A DNA stretch of 64,000 nucleotides, taken from positions 1 to 64,000 of the IMG/VR virus record IMGVR_UViG_3300035698_019959; one strand, 5' to 3'. A program made the translations under genes and the position numbers. Below are positions 59,370-64,000 of the stretch, one piece after another. Below the pieces are notes generated by a model that worked only from the letters and a program-made list of their open reading frames with translations, had not been told where the DNA came from and did no database searches. Source of the stretch: a virus. How positions within the stretch are numbered: position 1 is the stretch's first letter; the number at the start of each line of letters is the position of its first letter.

Positions 59370-61925
59370 ATGCCAACGAAATTAGAAAGATTAGAAAAAG
59401 TACTACCAAAGATTTTTACTCCACAGATTAATCCTTTTATAAAGGCTTTATTAACTGCTTGGGCTAATGAATTAGAGGGCATTCAAGTAGAAATTGATGA
59501 AGCTCATGACCAAATTTTTGTAGAACTTGCGGACGGAACTTATTTAGATGCTTTAGGCAAAAATGTTGGTGTTTATAGACCCGCTTATGTTACTCTTGAA
59601 GATGGCACTAGAGAATTAATTCCTGGATTGGCTGATGATAGTTTTAGGGAATTGATTCCTATTTTAAGTTTTTATCCCAAACAGATTAGACAGACAATGA
59701 TAAGTGCTTTAGATATTTTTTGGGGCCCAACATATACAAGATCAACAATTACTTCTGTTAGTCCTGAACCATATCATTTGTCAGCGTTAGGATTTCCTTG
59801 TGAATTTAATTTTACTGTAGATAAAACAACAGATGTCAAAGTTACTTTTGAGGCTTCTGATTTTTCAGATCCAACAAATGCTACTGTCGCAGAAATAATT
59901 GCGGTTATTAATAGTGCAACAGATAAAATAACAGCTATAAGTTATTATGACAATGAAACATCTAAAAATTATATAAGAATTTATACCAATACTGCAGGAA
60001 CGACAGGATCTATAAAAATTAATATTCCGGATATAGATTTTGCTGAAGATTTAAAAAGAAGAATAAATGTCCATGCGGCGGATGTTCTCCAGCATACGAC
60101 TGCGGCTGATGATGTTAATTACCCACTTCAAACAAGAACAAGAGCAATTGATTTTATTAGTCTTGCCAATTTAATAAAAGAAATGCTTGATGCATATGAC
60201 GCTCATGATACTGATGCAGAAACGATCATACCAGGACCATGGCTTTATCACGCAGGACAAGAAACTACTAATCATAGTTTGGCTTCTATTGTCGCTCCGA
60301 CAAGTATTGAAGAAAGTGGAGAAAGATTAGACGATTTAGTTTTAAAGTATAATGCGCATGATGCCGATGCAGGAGCACATGCTGTTACGAGTTCTCATCA
60401 ATTTTCTGATACTAGAAAAATAGATGCAAATGCTTTTTTTAATTTTCCCACTTTGATAGAACAGTTTGTTAAGGTTGGAGTTTATGAGTTGCTTAATAAG
60501 GAAATTGTTTTAAGAATTCCTGAACAAATTCCTATTCTTTTAGATGAATTAAAAGGAAGCCATCATTTTCATGAAGATAGCCATGACTTTTATATAGCAT
60601 CATATGGTGGAGGAAATTCATATGTAAAAAGTTTTAATTACGAAGATCAAGAACAAAGATTAACTGTTGGTGGTGCAAGTGGCACTGGTGTTGATGAATT
60701 TGATTCTCCGCAAAGTATTCATTTAGACGAAACATATGTTTATATTTGCGATACAGCGAATGCTCGAATTGTAAAAAGAAAAAGAAGAGACTTTCAATAT
60801 GTGGCTGAAGAAGATACTTTTGATGGAGTCGCCTTGGCAACTCCGACAGGTATTACTGGAGATGATACTCATATTTATATAAGTGATTTGGGTAACGACG
60901 AAGTAATTAAAGTTAGAAAAGTAGATTTAGGTTATACTGCAAGGTATGGAGCTACGGGTGCCGGGAATAACCAATTAGATCGTCCTATGGGTGTTGTGGT
61001 AATGGATGGGTACCTATATGTAGCTGATTTTAATAATGATAGAGTTATGAAAAGATTGGCTTCTGATTTAACTTATGTAGATAAAATAGGAACCACAGGA
61101 GCTGGAGATAATCAATTTAATGGCCCTATGGATATTGCTGCAGATTCAAATAATAATTATATATTTATTATTGATTCTGGGAATAGTCGAATTGTTAAAA
61201 GGTTACAATTAAATTTAAACTATGTTGCGCAAGCTGTTTTAGCAAATTGTTATGCGATTTGTTATGATGAAAATAAAAATGGACTAATTTTAAATGAACA
61301 AATTGTTGGTGTAGATGAAACAATTAAATATTGGGATTTAGATTTAACCGAATTAGACAGTTTTTTAATAGAAGATGTTGAAAATATATCTGTTGGCGGG
61401 TTGGCTTCTTCACCACCTAATCAAGCGTTTAACTCAGAGATAGATTCGTCGTGGCCAGGTTCTTTTTTATACGATATAAGGCAGCTTGTCGATTCTTTTA
61501 CTTTTACAAGCAAGAGAACGACATTGGCTCAAAACTTATTTAAAGGAAGTGTTTATACTGGAATTCAAGCAACAGATACTACAGATTTTAGTAGTGATGG
61601 TGGGTATTTGGTTTTTAATTTTGGCGGGAATACACAAGAGGAGCTTGTTCCATATTTAGGAAAACCAAATGCAACGACATTAACAATTCATCCTGCTTAT
61701 GTTTTTGAAAATAATCATGTTATCGGAGAAATGGTAAATGTTGTTGAAAGCGGGAATTACGTTCCAAATGGCTATGGCACAGACTATCCTGTTTATTTAA
61801 TAAATCCAAATATTGCTGAAGAACTTGTAACAATGTTAATAGATTTGGTTAGAGCGGCAGGAGTTAAATTAAGATTTGAAATAAATGTGACCAGTTATAA
61901 ATATGACTATTTAAACAATTTGTAA
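59370..61925 (+). CDS. Tail protein with NHL beta-propeller
   Basis: 851 residues. The N-terminal 90 residues (RLEKVLPKIFTPQINPF and TYLDALGKNVGVYRP) resemble phage tail protein I/baseplate proteins that follow J. A beta-alpha IN-like unit lies near 150-230 and a helical segment near 250-370. Residues about 424-620 hold NHL/six-bladed propeller repeats (GTGVDEFDSPQSIHLDETY, NQLDRPMGVVVMDGYLYVAD, NQFNGPMDIAADSNNNYIFI). The C-terminal part returns to a tail-type fold. NHL propellers bind proteins, RNA or glycans, so a receptor-binding role is plausible. Confidence 0.78.
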   Translation: MPTKLERLEKVLPKIFTPQINPFIKALLTAWANELEGIQVEIDEAHDQIFVELADGTYLDALGKNVGVYRPAYVTLEDGTRELIPGLADDSFRELIPILSFYPKQIRQTMISALDIFWGPTYTRSTITSVSPEPYHLSALGFPCEFNFTVDKTTDVKVTFEASDFSDPTNATVAEIIAVINSATDKITAISYYDNETSKNYIRIYTNTAGTTGSIKINIPDIDFAEDLKRRINVHAADVLQHTTAADDVNYPLQTRTRAIDFISLANLIKEMLDAYDAHDTDAETIIPGPWLYHAGQETTNHSLASIVAPTSIEESGERLDDLVLKYNAHDADAGAHAVTSSHQFSDTRKIDANAFFNFPTLIEQFVKVGVYELLNKEIVLRIPEQIPILLDELKGSHHFHEDSHDFYIASYGGGNSYVKSFNYEDQEQRLTVGGASGTGVDEFDSPQSIHLDETYVYICDTANARIVKRKRRDFQYVAEEDTFDGVALATPTGITGDDTHIYISDLGNDEVIKVRKVDLGYTARYGATGAGNNQLDRPMGVVVMDGYLYVADFNNDRVMKRLASDLTYVDKIGTTGAGDNQFNGPMDIAADSNNNYIFIIDSGNSRIVKRLQLNLNYVAQAVLANCYAICYDENKNGLILNEQIVGVDETIKYWDLDLTELDSFLIEDVENISVGGLASSPPNQAFNSEIDSSWPGSFLYDIRQLVDSFTFTSKRTTLAQNLFKGSVYTGIQATDTTDFSSDGGYLVFNFGGNTQEELVPYLGKPNATTLTIHPAYVFENNHVIGEMVNVVESGNYVPNGYGTDYPVYLINPNIAEELVTMLIDLVRAAGVKLRFEINVTSYKYDYLNNL

Positions 61926-61927
61926 TT

Positions 61928-61951
61928 TTTAATATAATAATATAAACGGAG
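61928..61951 (+). promoter_or_regulatory. AT-rich promoter-like element and ribosome site
   Basis: AATATAATAATATAAACGGAG lies between two tail genes and includes TATAAT. It is similar to the recurring AT-rich elements but less exact. Confidence 0.3.
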
Positions 61952-61959
61952 AAAAAACA

Positions 61960-63231
61960 ATGTTACAAAAAGTAAAATTTTATGCGATGGAAAGACTTGT
62001 TATCCCTGATACGAATAATCTTCAAGATTTTATTGAAGAAGAGTTCCAACTATATAATTCTAAATTATTTAGCGGAACAACTAAAATCGTCAAAGGGTTT
62101 GCAGTTAGTCAAGTTGCCGCTGCAACAATAGAAGTGGCTATTCCAAGTAGTACTTTACTGCATAGTTCAGGAACCTATAAAGCTTTTTTTGTAGCTGATG
62201 CTGGCGAAAGTGATTTGCAGGAGGTTTTAAGTAATGGAACAAATTATGTCCATATCCAAATAGACAGCGAATCAGGATCTTCTACGCAACGAGCTTTTTG
62301 GGATAAAACAGCTAATGATGGTGCAGGTGCAGAGTTTATTCAAGATGTTGATACTGCGGAATATTTAGAAGCAAGTCTATATGTGGTTCAAAGTGGGTTT
62401 AGTAGCGATCCAGATAAAATACCAATCGCAGAAGTAACTGTTGCTCTTGGTAATATCACTGCAATAGAAGATCGAAGAAACATGCTTTTTAGGTTAGGTG
62501 TTGGTCAACCTTATAATGCTGGCTATGATTTTAGTCTTTTAACGGTTGCTGAAGATGATACTGATTTTACAGGTGGTGATAGGTATTTAGATACATTTAA
62601 AAGTTGGATGGATTATGTAATGACGAAGTTCAAAAAGATTCAAGGAACCTCGTATTGGTTTGAAGATCCTCCGTCTAGTTTAGCATCCACTCAATATGAA
62701 ATGACAGATGGTGGTATTTGGTCTTGGTTAATTACACCAACACCAGATATTTCAGCATATACTGTTTTACAAAATGCAAGAATAGAAAACCCAAACACAG
62801 GGGCCTTAATTGTTGTATTTGATAGTGATGGAACTGGGGCGGGAGATTTTGATATTGCGACAGATCCTGCAACTTTAGATTTAGAAGTAGAAAGTGTTAT
62901 TTACTTAAATGATGATAACACCACTGCAAAAAGATATGTAGTAAGAGCAATTGCTGGAGCGACACCATGGACAATCACTGTAGAAGAGGCAGATTTAGAT
63001 TTTACTTTAGATGCTTATTATGTGATTGTAGGAACGCCGTATACGAACACAATTGATCAAGCAACACAATCACCGATAGCGCTGGGGAGTGGTTGGGTGG
63101 CTTATGTTGATTTGGACATAACCGCAACAGTTCCTGTTCCTGTTTATGTAGTAAGTGGCGACGAATATATAAATAGTGAAAATAGATTTATTGTAGCAAG
63201 AAGATATGGCACTCAAGTGTATGTTGGATAA
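61960..63231 (+). CDS. Tail fibre/baseplate-attached protein, 423 aa
   Basis: The N-terminal domain (KFYAMERLVIPDTNNLQDFI, then EEEFQLYNSKLFSGTTKIVK) is helical and beta and looks like the fibre-attachment part that follows baseplate proteins in contractile phages. The rest is beta-rich with a TPWTITVEEADL unit similar to PWTVTIYD units in the baseplate J insert. It probably joins fibres to the baseplate. Confidence 0.65.
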   Translation: MLQKVKFYAMERLVIPDTNNLQDFIEEEFQLYNSKLFSGTTKIVKGFAVSQVAAATIEVAIPSSTLLHSSGTYKAFFVADAGESDLQEVLSNGTNYVHIQIDSESGSSTQRAFWDKTANDGAGAEFIQDVDTAEYLEASLYVVQSGFSSDPDKIPIAEVTVALGNITAIEDRRNMLFRLGVGQPYNAGYDFSLLTVAEDDTDFTGGDRYLDTFKSWMDYVMTKFKKIQGTSYWFEDPPSSLASTQYEMTDGGIWSWLITPTPDISAYTVLQNARIENPNTGALIVVFDSDGTGAGDFDIATDPATLDLEVESVIYLNDDNTTAKRYVVRAIAGATPWTITVEEADLDFTLDAYYVIVGTPYTNTIDQATQSPIALGSGWVAYVDLDITATVPVPVYVVSGDEYINSENRFIVARRYGTQVYVG

Positions 63232-63261
63232 TTTAAAAAAGTAAGAAGGAGAATTTAAAAA

Positions 63262-64000
63262 ATGTTAAGATTACAAGATGGCGAAGCTTCAAAACTTATA
63301 GAAGGTCAAGTTGTTTATGATGAGGTTTGTACTAATATTACAGATTTTGAAACAGCGATGGCCGATACTAATGTTAAAAGTATATTTTTAGAAAATGGGT
63401 TATATACCTTAACGGGGAATTTAACTATTAGAGAAGGTTTGATTATTGATGGTGAAAATGTAGAGCAAACTATTATAGATCTAGATGGAAACGATATTAC
63501 TGGTGGGGGAACATCTATTACAAGTGCCGGGACAATAACTCTTACAAATGCAAGTGCCACTGTCAATGGGGTATTAACTGTTTTTGTAACAGATGGTGTT
63601 TTACCAGGTGATAAAATTATTATCCTTGAGGCGGGGGCAATGTTTGATGTTGATTCTGTTGGTGGCGAATTGGCTTTAGATATAACAGAAACTTGGAGCG
63701 GCCCAACACTTGCGGGATTACATTATGTTGTTTTACGTTCTGATGGTAACACGGGCATAGAAAATATTTCTTTTACAAATAGCGGTGGTGTCTCATTTTT
63801 TTCGCTTTTTTCTTATAACCTTAATATGCGAAACTGTCATTTTTATGATTTTTCTGGTGCGGGGATACAGATAGGAGTTGGTGGATATAATCATAATATT
63901 TGTAATAATATTTTTGAAGGAAATGTTCTTGTTGGCAATGAATTCTTTGTTGGTTCAAATTTTTCGAACAATAATTTTAGATCTGCTAGTTACTATATTT
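63262..64000 (+). CDS. Tail fibre/spike with beta-helix, partial (runs off the window)
   Basis: An ATG behind AGAAGGAGAAT opens a frame with no stop to base 64000 (at least 246 residues). FETAMADTNVKSIFLENGLY, TLTGNLTIREGLIIDGENV and a later run of short Asn-rich strands (NICNNIFEGNVLV) are the marks of a pectate-lyase-type parallel beta-helix. Such proteins are phage tail spikes that bind or cut surface polysaccharide. The catalytic part, if any, lies beyond the window. Confidence 0.75.
   Translation, partial: MLRLQDGEASKLIEGQVVYDEVCTNITDFETAMADTNVKSIFLENGLYTLTGNLTIREGLIIDGENVEQTIIDLDGNDITGGGTSITSAGTITLTNASATVNGVLTVFVTDGVLPGDKIIILEAGAMFDVDSVGGELALDITETWSGPTLAGLHYVVLRSDGNTGIENISFTNSGGVSFFSLFSYNLNMRNCHFYDFSGAGIQIGVGGYNHNICNNIFEGNVLVGNEFFVGSNFSNNNFRSASYYI

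Noticed and set aside
1-64000. Insertion sequences, integrase, CRISPR arrays, rRNA
   Set aside because: No transposase or integrase motif, terminal inverted repeat, array or rRNA segment was seen.

Overview
The window is a contiguous piece of an AT-rich tailed bacteriophage genome. Every gene I can support lies on the + strand, packed with ATGA or TAATG junctions and strong AGGAGG-type ribosome sites. A contractile tail (large sheath, small tube, baseplate J protein, LysM hub and spike) makes it a myovirus-type phage. YopX-like, XkdM-like and other families hint at a Gram-positive (Bacillota-like) host, but nothing here proves it. No integrase, lysis cassette, terminase or portal gene was recognised in the window.

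Layout. (1) 1-10.9 kb is an accessory or early-type block of mostly small genes. It holds an RNA ligase, tRNA-Gln(TTG) and tRNA-His(GTG), a radical SAM enzyme, an HD (SpoT/MESH1-like) hydrolase, a DUF3307-like membrane protein, two YopX-like proteins and a GalE-type epimerase, and it ends at a clear intrinsic terminator (about 10962-11001). (2) 11.1-36.0 kb is the head and neck region: a mosaic prohead protease, beta-helix and fibre-like head proteins, a DUF5661 protein, a scaffold-like acidic protein, the major capsid protein and neck or tail-completion proteins. (3) A nine-gene sugar and small-molecule cassette sits inside the head region at 16.5-24.5 kb: two GT-B glycosyltransferases, a polysaccharide pyruvyl transferase, three paralogous GT-A glycosyltransferases, a nitroreductase-like protein and two methyltransferases. 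It most likely builds a glycan on the virion or on the host surface. (4) 28.8-30.5 kb is a selfish-looking gene just after the capsid gene that fuses zinc knuckles, a Vsr/EDxHD-type nuclease and a Mom-like acyltransferase. (5) 36.0-40.9 kb is a second block of small early-type genes: a zinc-finger/HNH-repeat regulator between two 108-bp repeats, a frame-broken DUF932 gene and several small conserved phage proteins. It is closed by a terminator. (6) 41.0-64.0 kb is the tail: sheath, tube, putative tail chaperones split by an inserted methyltransferase, tape measure, hub, spike, baseplate proteins, baseplate J, an NHL beta-propeller tail protein and fibres. The last fibre runs off the window.

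A recurring AT-rich element of the form TTATATA(TA)ATWAWT precedes many head and tail transcription units and is the best candidate for a phage late-promoter element. Four places show frame oddities: a 10-G tract that fuses two genes, a 5-T tract that splits DUF932, a T/A tract that splits a methyltransferase, and an ACG where an ATG is expected. These may be real or sequencing errors. The most unusual items are the nuclease-Mom fusion, the glycan cassette embedded among head genes, and small protein modules reused between head proteins.
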